In this document: one piece after another, positions 34,282-43,734 of the stretch
How positions within the stretch are numbered: the stretch's first letter is position 1
Layout of the letters: the number at the start of each line of letters is the position of its first letter
Assembly (NCBI RefSeq): GCF_048569485.1
Contig: NC_134358.1
Coordinates: 551,520,655-551,584,654 of the forward strand
Source: Anomaloglossus baeobatrachus
Lineage: Eukaryota > Chordata > Amphibia > Anura > Aromobatidae
Length of the DNA stretch: 64,000 nt
Direction: 5' to 3'
Made by a program: the position numbers and the translations under genes
Notes under the pieces: generated by a model
Database searches by the model: none
What the model was told of the DNA's origin: nothing
Seen by the model: the letters and a program-made list of their open reading frames with translations, nothing else

Positions 34282-35153
34282 TCAAGCATTCGGTGGCACC
34301 CAGTACGTGGCACAGCTATAATGCAGCGTGGGACCGTTGGCTTGAGTTGGTTGATGAGGTGGGAGGTGATGTACCCGAAGGTGACAGAGTTTATTTAGTT
34401 TTGTTCATGATGGGCAGGGCAAAGGAAGAAGGCCTTTCGTGGTCGGCGGTTGCGGGCAGGTTGGCTGGCATTGCTTTCTTTTTCAGGTTACTGGGCTGGA
34501 AGGATGTCACTAAGGATTTCTGGGTGCGCCAGGCGTTGAAGGGTTACCGTAGGGCGGGGGCGCACCGAGACCTTCGGCGCCCAGTGTCTTTTGAGCTGCT
34601 GGGCAAGCTGTTGTCGGTTTTGCCCCGTGTGTGTTTCTCGGAGTATGAATGCCTGTTGTTTGGGACCGCTTTTGTTCTGGCCTTCTTTGGGGCGTTCGGA
34701 ATTAGTGAATTGGTGAGCAGAAACACGAGGAGTCACGGAGGTTTGTTGTTGGAGGACGTGGCATGCGGTATGGATGCGGTACGGTGTTGCTTGAGACGGT
34801 CAAAGACGGACCAGCTGGGTAGAGGTCGTGTGGTGGAACTGTGGGGTGTACCTGGTTTAGCGGAATGCCCCGTTAAACGGCTGTCGGCGTTTTTAGAAGT
34901 GAAGGGAACTCGCCCGGGGTCCCTTTTGTCCCACCAGGACGGGTCAGCCTTGTCTAGTTACCAATTTGTCTGTATCTTTCGGAGGTGCCTGCAGTGTTGC
35001 GGTCTCAACGAGGCTGAGTACGCGTCGCATTCCTTTCGGATTGGGGCTGCGACTCAGGCGGCTCGTTGGGGCCTGGGCGCGCAGGCTCTCCGTAAGATTG
35101 GACGATGGGACTCGGCCAGGTTTAGATCTTACGTCCGGCCAACTTTGTTGTGA
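34182..35153 (+). CDS. Ngaro-type tyrosine recombinase (fossil element)
   Basis: The frame holds 323 codons and overlaps the RT frame by 100 bp. The N-terminal SAM-like core-binding part is visible as SVAPSTWHSYNAAWDRWLEL. The catalytic domain has LAFFGAFGISELVSR with the expected region of the first Arg, a RRSKTDQLGRG Lys-containing hairpin, the HSFRIGAATQAARWG box (His-x-x-Arg), and a C-terminal FRSYVRPTLL carrying the nucleophile Tyr. It would integrate a circular DNA copy by recombination, in place of the integrase of LTR elements. It ends 40 bp before the start of the SGNH frame. Confidence 0.9.
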   Translation: MGSFSNAGAGRGAAGDRVARLVVGPGLQPAWELIKHSVAPSTWHSYNAAWDRWLELVDEVGGDVPEGDRVYLVLFMMGRAKEEGLSWSAVAGRLAGIAFFFRLLGWKDVTKDFWVRQALKGYRRAGAHRDLRRPVSFELLGKLLSVLPRVCFSEYECLLFGTAFVLAFFGAFGISELVSRNTRSHGGLLLEDVACGMDAVRCCLRRSKTDQLGRGRVVELWGVPGLAECPVKRLSAFLEVKGTRPGSLLSHQDGSALSSYQFVCIFRRCLQCCGLNEAEYASHSFRIGAATQAARWGLGAQALRKIGRWDSARFRSYVRPTLL

Positions 35154-35192
35154 GATATTGAAGGGGGGGGGGGGGCCTGGGGCGGTATTTGA

Positions 35193-35903
35193 TTGGTACT
35201 CATTACCCCTTTTCTTCCACGTGTCCCCCCCCCCCTCCCCCATGTTGTCACCTTTTGTTTTGTAGGTTTACCATTATTGGTGTGGGTGCTCGGTCACTCA
35301 TACGTGTATTGGGGGGCGTTTCGTGCGGGAATACGACCGGACGGCCGCCAGTTGGGGGTCCCCAGGGAAAAGGCGACGGTGCGATGGATCGGCGTCAGGG
35401 GTATGCTGTGGAGTGAGGTGTTGCCTACCTGGCGCCACCATGCACAGTTGGATAGAACACCGGACGTGGTAGTACTACACGCGGGTGGGAATGACCTGGG
35501 TCTTCGGGCTTCCAGGGACCTGATCCAAGATATAAAGTGTGACTGCCTGCGGCTCCTGTCCTCCCACCCGGGTCTAGTAATCGTCTGGTCTGATATTGTT
35601 GCGCGGCGGGCATGGCGGCGCGCCAGGTCGGTGGAGGCTGTTAACAGAGCACGAAGCAAAGTGAATCGGGAGATTGGGCGTTTTATTTCCCGGGTCGGGG
35701 GTGTCTCTGTTCGGAACCCAGAGTTGGAAGCGGCGTCCGCCGACTTGTTGCGGCGAGACGGGGTCCATTTAAATTCGGTGGGGAATGATATTTGGGCCTT
35801 AGGGCTTATGGAGGGGGTCGAGAAGGCTTTGTTGGTGTGGGAGGACTCGCGCGCACAAGGGGTCATGCGCACTCGCGGTGGCGGAAAGGAGGGGGGTGTC
35901 TGA
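35193..35903 (+). CDS. SGNH-hydrolase-like frame of the Ngaro element (fossil element)
   Basis: The frame is about 236 codons. Three SGNH/GDSL blocks are seen: VLGHSYVYWG (Ser block), VVLHAGGNDLGL (Gly and Asn block) and RRDGVHLNSVG (Asp-x-x-His block). Similar hydrolase domains are known in some Ngaro/DIRS elements and in CR1/L2 LINEs, where their role is unclear. There is no good ATG near the start and the preceding frame ends in a polypyrimidine-rich stretch followed by TTTTGTAG at about 35258-35265. Expression by splicing or from the previous frame is therefore possible. The end overlaps repeat B1. Confidence 0.75.
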   Translation: MVLITPFLPRVPPPLPHVVTFCFVGLPLLVWVLGHSYVYWGAFRAGIRPDGRQLGVPREKATVRWIGVRGMLWSEVLPTWRHHAQLDRTPDVVVLHAGGNDLGLRASRDLIQDIKCDCLRLLSSHPGLVIVWSDIVARRAWRRARSVEAVNRARSKVNREIGRFISRVGGVSVRNPELEAASADLLRRDGVHLNSVGNDIWALGLMEGVEKALLVWEDSRAQGVMRTRGGGKEGGV

Positions 35904-36324
35904 AGGTGGGGGTTTGCACAGAGGAGAGGACGGAACCCAGTGCCGGAGCGGGTTACCTCTAGAGGTGCAATTGTTTGGTAAACGGGTCCTTGCTGGGTTG
36001 AGTCTCAGCGGGACATGGTGTGGGCAACATCTGGCTTGGGCTCTCGAGTCGGTGTGTTGCGGCTGAGGGTCAGGAGGTGGGCTGATGTTGCAAGGAACAT
36101 TTTGGTTAACCTTCAGGTACCCCCCCCTCCTTTTTCGGGGGTTCTTCAATAAAGAATTGTATTGTTATAATAAGGTTTATGTTTTTTTGTTACTAATAAA
36201 TGGGGCTGCTGTGGCCTTTATATCCAATGTCACGCAGTGTTTGTGTTTATTTTAGATAAGAACCCTGGGGGGTAGGGGGATGTTGGGTGTAGGTCAAGGC
36301 CTTTAGTCAGACATTCCGGAGTCA
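35880..36324 (+). repeat. Ngaro split direct repeat B1
   Basis: From GGCGGAAAGGAGGGGGGTGT to CATTCCGGAGTCA. It matches B2 (36648-37089) nearly throughout and contains TTCAATAAAGAATTG, a possible polyadenylation signal. Confidence 0.9.
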
Positions 36325-36577
36325 AGGAAGAGCCCGGACTGCTGCCCCGAAGGGGCTCAAGGGAGGGCTACATGACTAGGAGGGATGCCAGGCCATAGGG
36401 TTAATAAGGGGTTAATGAAGAAAGTCAGTTTGGGCGCGAAATCTGGGGGTGGTGCTAAGGGTCAGCTAGGATCAGGGGTCAGTGTGATTGGTCAAGGGGT
36501 GGTGCTATAGGGGGTCGTATATAGGGCAAGTCAGAAGGGGGTGGGCCATTCCTACCTGGACAGTGACTGTAATCGTT
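36325..36577 (+). repeat. Ngaro split direct repeat A2
   Basis: From AGGAAGAGCCCGGACTGCTG to GACTGTAATCGTT. It corresponds to A1 (24644-24818 joined to 30238-30315). This copy shows the uninterrupted target of the BEL/Pao insertion. Confidence 0.9.
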
Positions 36578-36647
36578 CCCGCCCGCCCGCCCTGATTGTG
36601 GATTCGACATCGACGAGGAAGAAGGGGAAGATCGTATTTGTCGCAGC

Positions 36648-37089
36648 GGCGGAAAGGAGGGGGGTGTCTGAAGGTGGGGGTTTGCACAGAGGAGAGGACG
36701 GAACCCAGTGCCGGAGCGGGTTACCTCTAGAGGTGCAATTGTTTGGTAAACGGGTCCTTGCTGGGTTGAGTCTCAGCGGGACATGGTGTGGGCAACATCT
36801 GGCTTGGGCTCTCGAGTCGGTGTGTTGCGGCTGAGGGTCAGGAGGTGGGCTGATGTTGCAAGGAACATTTTGGTTAACCTTCAGGTACCCCCCCCCTCCT
36901 TTTTCGGGGGTTCTTCAATGAAGAATTGTATTGTTATAAGGTTTATTTTTTTTGTTACTAATAAATGGGGCTGCTGTGGCCTTTATATCCAATGTCACGC
37001 AGTGTTTGTGTTTATTTTAGATAAGAACCCTGGGGGGTAGGGGGATGTTGGGTGTAGGTCAAGGCCTTTAGTCAGACATTCCGGAGTCA
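36648..37089 (+). repeat. Ngaro split direct repeat B2
   Basis: Matches B1 nearly throughout and ends ATTCCGGAGTCA at the right border of the element. About 70 unique bp (36578-36647) separate A2 from B2. Confidence 0.9.
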
Positions 37090-37223
37090 TGTGTGTATGA
37101 CTATGACCCATGGTCCCCAAGTCTCCAGGATAGAATAGGGATGGTTATAGATTGTGCCTCCGGGGCCCCCATTGTTCTCCCTCTGAAGGACCAGAAACCA
37201 TTTATGGTGACTCTTCCAACTAA

Positions 37224-37733
37224 GGCTGGTTTCACACATCAGTTTTTTGCCATCAGGCACAATCCGGCAAAAACTTTACAAAAACAGATCCGGCGTCTGT
37301 TGCCGCCGGATCCATTTTTTCCCCCATAGACTTTCATTAGCGCCGGATTGTGCCTGATGGCCTTGCGTTTCATCCGTTTTTTGCCGGATCCGGCAAATTG
37401 TACTTGTGCGGCGGCTGGATGAAACGTTAAAGTGAACGTTTTTGTGTCCAGTAAAAAAACGGATTGCGCCGGATCCGGCGCCGTATGGCGTGTTTTATAA
37501 TGGAAGCCTATGGACACCGGATCCGGCAAAATGCGGCCAAAAACGGATCCGGCCTCCGGATCCGTTTTTTTTTTTTTAACTGAGCATGCTCAGTATCACA
37601 CCGGATCTGTCAAAAAACTGAAGGAACTGATGGAAAAAACTGATGCAACTGATCCGTTTTTTCACCGGATCCGTCTCATCAGTTTTTTCGCCGGATCGTG
37701 CTGATTGCAAAAAACTGATGTGTGAAAGCGGCC
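37224..37733. mobile_element. Harbinger-like MITE A, 510 bp
   Basis: Ends GGCTGGTTTCACACATCAGT and, inverted, ACTGATGTGTGAAAGCGGCC. TAA flanks both sides (37221-37223 and 37734-37736). The interior is full of CCGGATCCG and AAAAACTGATG motifs in both orientations. No gene. Confidence 0.87.
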
Positions 37734-37735
37734 TA

Positions 37736-38331
37736 AAGGGGGCTTTACACGCTACGATATCGTTAATGTTTTGTCGTCGGGGTCAAGTTGTTAGTGACGC
37801 ACATCCGGCGTCATTAACGATATCGCAGCGTGTGACACTGACCAGCGACCTTAAGCGACCTTAAAAATGGTGAAAATCGTTCACCGTGGCGAGGTCGTCC
37901 CAAAGTCAAAAATCGGTAAGGGTTGTTTATCCAGGTGGTTCATCGCTCATGCGGCAGTATACATCGCTGTGTGTGACACCGCAGGAGCGAGGAACGTCTC
38001 CTTACCTGCCGCCGGCCACAATGCGGAAGGAAGGAGGTGGGCGGGATGTTACGTCCTGCTCATCTCCGCCCCTCCGCTTTGATTGGCCGGCCCGCTTAGT
38101 GACGTTGCGGTGACGTCGCTGTGATGCCGAACGTCCCTCCCCCTTGAAGGAGGGATTGTTCGGCAGTCACAGCGACGCCGCCGACCAAGTAAGTATGTGT
38201 GACGCTGCCGTAGCGATAATGTTCGCCACGGCAGCGATCACAAACAATCGCATGCGCGACGGGGGCGGGTACTTACACGCTCGCTATCGCTACAAATTGC
38301 TAGCGATATCGCTACCATGTAAAGCCCCCTT
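37736..38331. mobile_element. Harbinger-like MITE B, about 596 bp
   Basis: Ends AGGGGGCTTTACACGCTACG and, inverted, CATGTAAAGCCCCCT. The left flank TAA (37734-37736) is also the right flank of MITE A. The right flank TTA (38331-38333) is also the left flank of MITE C, so the exact borders are ambiguous by one or two bases. It is related to the copy at 47098-47516. The interior is CpG-rich with CGATATCG and CAGCGACG motifs. Confidence 0.82.
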
Positions 38332-38633
38332 TAGGCTAGGTTCACATTTCTGTTGTTTTGCATCAGTCACAATCCGTCGCCTTGAGGAATTACTTTGCAG
38401 GAATCCAGTTTTTCCCCATAGACTTCTATTAGTGACGGATTGCAACTGATGACCTTGCGTTGCATCCGCTGCGTTGCGGTCAGTCGTTTTTTAACTGACC
38501 GCCGGGCGGGAGCAATGCAGAATGTAACGTTTTTCGGGCCATCAAAATTAACGCACCACACAGGAATCTGTCGCCATCCGTCACGCTTCTAATGTATGTC
38601 TATGGTGCTGGATTCCGTCGTAATCCATTTTTA

Positions 38634-39545
38634 GGGTACTTTCACACTTGCGTTGTTTTCCTTCCGTTACAATCCGCCCTTTTGGAAAACAGCGGAATCC
38701 GTTAACGGATTCCGCTGTTTCCCATAGACTTGTATGTACCAAAAGGACCTGCGTTGCTTCCGCTGGGCGACGCTCCGTTGCTTCCGCCCAGCGGGAGGAA
38801 CGCAGCATGTAACGTTGTTTTGAGCAGCGGAATCCTCTGGATTTCACTGCGCATGCTCTTCTTTTTTTTTTTTTAAATCACAAACTTTATTTTGGCTCGC
38901 GGTGGCCGAACGTTCAGCTGAGCGCCCGGCCGTCGGCAAGTGACAGCGCTCAGCTAAGCGCCCGCCCGCCGGCATGCCCGAGCACCGGCAAGTGACAGCG
39001 CTCAGCTGATCACCCGGCGGTCGGCTGCAGGGAGCGATCAGCTGATCACCCGGCGGCCGGCTGCAGGGAGCGATCAGCTGATCACCCGGCGGTCGGCTGC
39101 AGGGAGCGCTCAGCTGATCACCCGGCGGCCAGCTGCAGGGAGCGATCAGCTGATCACCCGGCGGCCGGCTGCAGGGAGCGATCAGCTGATCACCCGGCGG
39201 TCGGCTGCAGGGAGCGCTCAGCTGATCACCCGGCGGCCAGCTGCAGGGAGCGATCAGCTGATCACCCGGCGGCCGGCTACTGGGAGCGATCAGCTGATCA
39301 CCCGGCGGCCGGCTACTGGGAGCGATCAGCTGATCACCCGGCGGCCGGCTACTGGGAGCGATCAGCTGATCATTCACAATAGTCTACCGCCGGTAAAACT
39401 GTAAAAAAAAAAAAAAATCAAAAACGGATTCCGTTGTTTTGCAGCATCCGCTGCATCTGTTGTGCCACTATATGCAACACATTCGTTGCATCCGTCACAC
39501 AACGCAATGCAACGGATACCGTTCAACGCAAGTGTGAAACTAGCC
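38634..39545. mobile_element. Harbinger-like MITE D nested in C, 912 bp
   Basis: Ends GGGTACTTTCACACTTGCGT and, inverted, CGCAAGTGTGAAACTAGCC. TTA flanks both sides (38631-38633 and 39546-39548). Roughly half its length is a 36-bp minisatellite. Confidence 0.85.
38990..39375. repeat. 36-bp minisatellite in MITE D, about 10-11 copies
   Basis: The unit is CCCGGCGGCCGGCTGCAGGG plus AGCGATCAGCTGATCA. Most units contain the perfect 12-bp palindrome GATCAGCTGATC. Because the period is divisible by three, the minus strand has an open frame of 12-residue repeats (QLIAPSSRPPGD) that is not a gene. Confidence 0.92.
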
Positions 39546-39833
39546 TTATGACAGAATCCAGCACTGGATTCCGTCATGCTCTACTGAGCATGCCCAGCAT
39601 ATTTTGCACACCCACTGGGCTGTCCCAAACACAAACGGATCATGACTGATCCATCAAAAAACTGACGAACAGCGGATGTAACGGACGCAATGTATCAGTT
39701 TTTTCACAGGATTCCTGTGAAAGGAATCCTGTGAAAAACACATCCGTTGCATCAGTTGACATCTAAAAAACGACTGATCCGTTGCTGACGGACCTGACGG
39801 ATTTAAAACAATGGAAATGTGAACCTAGCCTAA

Positions 39834-40185
39834 GAAGAGATTTTACCAATGTAACCAGCAGGTGGCAGCATCACTACAGAGAGGCCCAGATGGGCAGTGT
39901 GGCATAAAGTGGCATTGTGGAACTACTTGTATGGAGGAAAGCTGTGACATGTAAGGTTATTGGGGGTTATAAATGTTTATAGCGGCTGCAGCATACACCT
40001 TTGTCAAACATTATCCAAGTACATCAATGTGGATCTGGCACCGGATTTTATAATACAAACAGTATAAATTATATTAGAGATTTTCCCTACAAAGTTCATT
40101 TTAAAGTTGATTTTAATCAATAGATCTTCGAATAATAATCATTTCCGCAATTGGATGTGATTAAAAAAATGTTTCTGTCCTGAGA
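39834..40185. other. No gene recognised
   Basis: A/T-rich sequence without recognisable repeat ends or coding signal. Confidence 0.5.
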
Positions 40186-41640
40186 TAATCATATAAATGT
40201 GCCCCTGCTGTGTACTGTGTAATTTAAAATAATAGAACTGATGGCACTTCCTAACAGACAAGTGTGAACAGGTGCAAACTGAACATATACAGCTGCACTC
40301 TGGGGGCAATAAAGTATGCAAACATTAAATACAGGAATTTGGACTTGCATTACTGCTAAGGAAATACATTTAAAAATTGAGACAGAGCATAAAAAGGCCA
40401 CTTTTATGTGAGTCCAGCAGCCAGTGTCAAGGCGTATCCTTAAGTAAATGCCTCTACTTGGACTAAAAAGCCTACAATTTTATGGGTGGGCAGGAACCTG
40501 GTAATCATATAAATGTGCCCCTGCTATGTACTGTGTAATTTAAAATAACAGAACTGATGGCCCTTCCTAACAGACAAGTGTGAACAGGTGCAAACTGAAC
40601 ATATACAGCTGCACTCTGGGGCCAATAAAGTAAGCAAACATTGAATACAGGAATTTGGACTTGCATTACTGCTAAGGAAATACATTTAAAAATTGAGACA
40701 GAGCATATAAAGGCCAGTTTTATGTGAGTCCAGCAGCCAGCGTCAAGGCGTATCCTTAAGTAAATGCCTCTACTTGGACTAAAAAGCCTACAATTGTATG
40801 GGTGGGCAGGAACCTGGTAATAGAAAATTGAAAATTGCCTTAAGCTGGTGGGAAGGAGTGTTCAATCAGAAGGCATGGCCCTGTAATCTAAAATAAGAAA
40901 ACTGATGGCACTTCCTAACAGACAGCTGTGAACAGGTGCAAACTGAACATGAAATATACTTTAACAAATGTACAGCTGCACTCTGAGGAACTAAAGTATG
41001 CAAACTTTGAATATAGGACTAAAAAAGGTCAGTTTTATGTGAGCCCACCAGCCAGCGTCAAGGCATATCTCTCTTTGCTGGGTTCCTACATAAATGCCTC
41101 TACCTGGGCTGAACAGCCTACAATTATATGGGTGGGCAGGAATTAAAAATCCCCTTAAGCTGATGTGAAGGAGTGCTAAGTCACAAGGTATAACCCTGTA
41201 ATCTAAAATAAGAAAACTGATATCACTTCCTAAGAGACAATTGTGAACAGGTGCAAACTGAACATTAAATATACTCTAACAGATATACAGCTGCACTATG
41301 AGGCACTAAAGTATGCAAACATTGAATATAGGAATCAAAAAGGCCTGTTTTATGTGAGCCCAGCAACCTGCATTAAGGCGAATCCCCCTTTGGTGGGTCT
41401 GTATGTAAATGCCTCTACCCGGGCTGAACAGCCTACAATTTTATGGGTGGGCAGGAGCCTGCTAATGGAAAATGAAAACTCGCCTTATTCTAGTGGGAAG
41501 TAGTGCTCAGTCAGAAATCAAGACACTGTAATCTAAAATAAGAAAACTAACGGTGCTTCCTAACAGACAAGTGTGAACAGGTGCAAACTGAACATGAATA
41601 TATGTTAACAAATATACATCTTTTTTGAGCTAAATGTCTC
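40186..41640 (+). repeat. Long-unit tandem repeat, about 4.5 copies of 315-350 bp
   Basis: Each unit contains ACTGATGGCACTTCCTAACA, GTGAACAGGTGCAAACTGAA, CAGCTGCACTCTG, GTGAGTCCAGCAGCCAG, AAATGCCTCTACTTGGACT and TATGGGTGGGCAGGA. Units start near 40187, 40502, 40870, 41190 and 41520. The first two are most alike; the later ones have diverged. Short frames inside are repeat translations. Confidence 0.9.
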
Positions 41641-41990
41641 AATTTTTAAATGTATTTCCTTAGCAGTAATGCATGTCTAAAAATGTCCAAATGCCTATAT
41701 TCAATATTTGTATACCTCAGAGCCTCAGAGTGCAGCGGTATATTTTCAGCATGAATCAGAGGCTGAGTGCAGGATTGCAGTCAGGTGTTTTTTTTTTTCT
41801 CAGAAACACTCCCCTACACAGGCCACACCTATTCCAGTTGTACACATAACACGTGCACAGATGTCCCACCAAAGACCAGTATATTTTCGAAACATTTGAC
41901 TGTGGACTATGTTTAAATTTGGTGCTGGATTATTATTTGTAACACTGTGTTCCCGCACTCCTTGCTTTGTTGCAAGGCCATGCACTCTCA
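41641..41990 (-). repeat. Inverted partial unit of the 315-bp repeat, then unassigned sequence
   Basis: The minus strand of about 41640-41740 reads CTGCACTCTGAGG, TTGAATATAGGCATTTGGAC, GCATTACTGCTAAGGAAATA and TTTAAAAATTGAGAC, which is the middle of the tandem unit in opposite orientation. About 41880-41960 has TTCGAAACATTTG and GGTGCTGGATTATT, loosely like the fold-back elements elsewhere. No gene. Confidence 0.65.
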
Positions 41991-43380
41991 CTCACCGCCA
42001 CAGCGGGGTCCCTCCTCAATGCCCGAAGTCCCTGGTTCTCCTCCTCTCTTAAAGGACCAGCATCATTCCACTCTCAGGAAGTGTCTCTCAGCCTATCGCT
42101 GAGAGGCAGTGGGTATTTAAAGCAATCTTCCACTAGGGAAGTTGCCTGTTCACCACTATAGTTCCTGTTAGTCAGTTTGTTCTGTCTAGTCAGTTGTCAG
42201 GTCACCTGACCCATCTGGTCCCATCTTGACCTGTCCTGTATCCAATACTACCAGGCCGTTCTACCCTGTTGGGTCCCTGGTTCCAATCCTGTCCTACCCA
42301 TACCTGGCTACCAGTCCGTTCCTCCCTGTTAGGCGCCTGGTTCCAGTCCTGTCCTGGCTACCAGTCCGTTCCACCCTGTTAGGTGCCTGATTGCAGTCCT
42401 GTCCTGGCTACCAGTCCGTTCCACCCTGTTGGGTGCCTGATTGCAGTCCTGTCCTGGCTATCAGTCCGTTCCTCCCAGTTTGGCGCCTGATTCCAGTCCT
42501 GTCCTGGCTACCAGTCCGTTCCTCCCTGTTAGGCGCCTGGTTCCAGTCCTGTCCTGGCTACCAGTCCGTTCCTCCCTGTTAGGTGCCTGATTGCAGTCCT
42601 GTCCTGGTTACCAGTCCGTTCCACCCTGTTGGGTGCCTGATTGCAGTCCTGTTCTGGCTATCAGTCCGTTCCTCCCAGTTTGGCGCCTCATTCCAGTCCT
42701 GTCCTGGCTACCAGTCCGTTCCTCCCTGTTAGGCGCCTGGTTCCAGTCCTGTCCTGGCTACCAGTCCGTTCCTCCCTGTTAGTCGCCTGGTTCCAGTCCT
42801 GTCCTGGCTACCAGTCTGTTCCGCCTTGTTAGGCGTCTGGTTCCAGTCCTGTCCTGGCTATCAGTCCGTTCCGCCCTGTTAGGCGCCTGGTTCCAGTCCT
42901 GTCCTGGCTATCAGTCCGTTCCTCCCTGTTAGGCGCCTGGTTCCAGTCCTGTCCTCGCTACCAGTCAGTTCCACCCTGTCGGGTGCCTGATTCCAGTCTT
43001 GTCCTGGCTACCAGTCCGTTCCACCCTGTTAGCCGCTTGGTTTCAGTCCCATCCGTACCTGTCAGTCCCGGCAGTGGCTCCAACCTTGGTTACCCAGGTA
43101 GCCCACGTTACACCAGAGACTTTGCCTGTCCGTCCTGCCCTGTTGGATCTAGAGACTCTGCCAGTCCGTCCTGCCTTGAGCCTCCCTGGTGGTCCCTGTT
43201 TGCACTTGAGACTCTGTCCCGCCTGCTCCTGTACCCGCCCCTGTCCTGGTAGTCAGCTACCACAGTCTCGGTCCTCTACGCCATGTTGAGGGTAGGCCCG
43301 TGGTTGCCCTATGGCCCAGTGGGTCTACTTCAGCTCGCCGCTGTACCACCATTCTAGGCGGCGAGCGTGACATTATTACA
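41991..43380 (+). repeat. LTR-like block containing a 50-bp minisatellite
   Basis: About 42040-42150 (TCTTAAAGGACCAGC, then GCTGAGAGGCAGTGGGTATT and TAAAGC) resembles 7490-7600. About 43295-43375 ends GCGGCGAGCGTGACA, as at 9276 (inverted), and is followed by CAATAAATCC. I read this as an LTR-like unit with its middle taken over by the minisatellite at about 42230-43030, but no target duplication was found. Confidence 0.4.
42230..43030. repeat. 50-bp minisatellite with 200-bp higher-order period
   Basis: The unit is CCAGTCCTGTCCTGGCTACC plus AGTCCGTTCCTCCCTGTTAG plus GCGCCTGGTT, about 16 copies. Variants with TTGGCGCCTGATT and TTGCAGTCC recur every four units: 42391-42582 and 42591-42782 are nearly identical 200-bp blocks. 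Confidence 0.92.
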
Positions 43381-43734
43381 ATAAATCCTTATTTTCAGCA
43401 AGAACTTGGAATTCTCACTTCTCAGAGCCGAGGTTCTTCTACCATCCTCTCCTCTAGCAGGAGCACACATTGCCGCAGAGTACCGACCTGCTTCTACACA
43501 TCCAGAGAAACCATAGCTTACAGGCTGCTTCTCCCCACATTGCTCTAGTTGATAGAGCTCTTTCGTGTACAATGGGAGGCACCTATCAATCACCTGGAAA
43601 AGTGCGAGGAGAAGCCCCTTCTAGTAATATACTTACCAGCTGCCGTCTTCTGCTCTTCCCGGCATCACTACAAGCTCATCTGTCCATCTTGTGACCACAA
43701 CTTCTAACTGACCTGAAGTTAGAGTTAACAGGAA
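43381..43734. other. No gene recognised
   Basis: Unassigned sequence between an LTR-like block and a fold-back element. Confidence 0.5.

Larger units (their letters stand above)
24643..37089 (+). mobile_element. Ngaro-type (DIRS order) retrotransposon, looks whole (fossil)
   Basis: Split direct repeats in the order A1, internal, B1, A2, B2 are seen directly. A1 lies at 24643-24818 plus 30238-30315, A2 at 36325-36577, B1 at 35880-36324 and B2 at 36648-37089. The internal region holds gag, reverse transcriptase/RNase H, tyrosine recombinase and SGNH hydrolase frames, all on the plus strand. This combination (split direct repeats, tyrosine recombinase, no methyltransferase seen) is that of the Ngaro group rather than DIRS1 proper. 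Without the BEL/Pao element lodged in A1, its length is about 7.0 kb. No target duplication is expected for this mechanism. The A and B repeat pairs are very similar, which suggests a fairly recent insertion. Confidence 0.88.
38334..39830. mobile_element. Harbinger-like MITE C, carries MITE D
   Basis: Ends GGCTAGGTTCACATTTCTGT and, inverted, GGAAATGTGAACCTAGCC. Flanks are TTA on the left (38331-38333) and TAA on the right (39831-39833). Without the nested element D it is about 580 bp. CCGTCA/TGACGG and CATCAG/CTGATG motifs are repeated inside. Confidence 0.82.

Noticed and set aside
38844-39377. Minus-strand 177-codon frame with 12-residue repeats (QLIAPSSRPPGD)
   Set aside because: It is the 36-bp minisatellite inside a MITE. 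The period alone keeps the frame open.
41991-43380. Complete LTR with defined ends
   Set aside because: Promoter-like and end-like motifs are present, but I could not find matching TG...CA ends or a target duplication, so only an LTR-like block is claimed.
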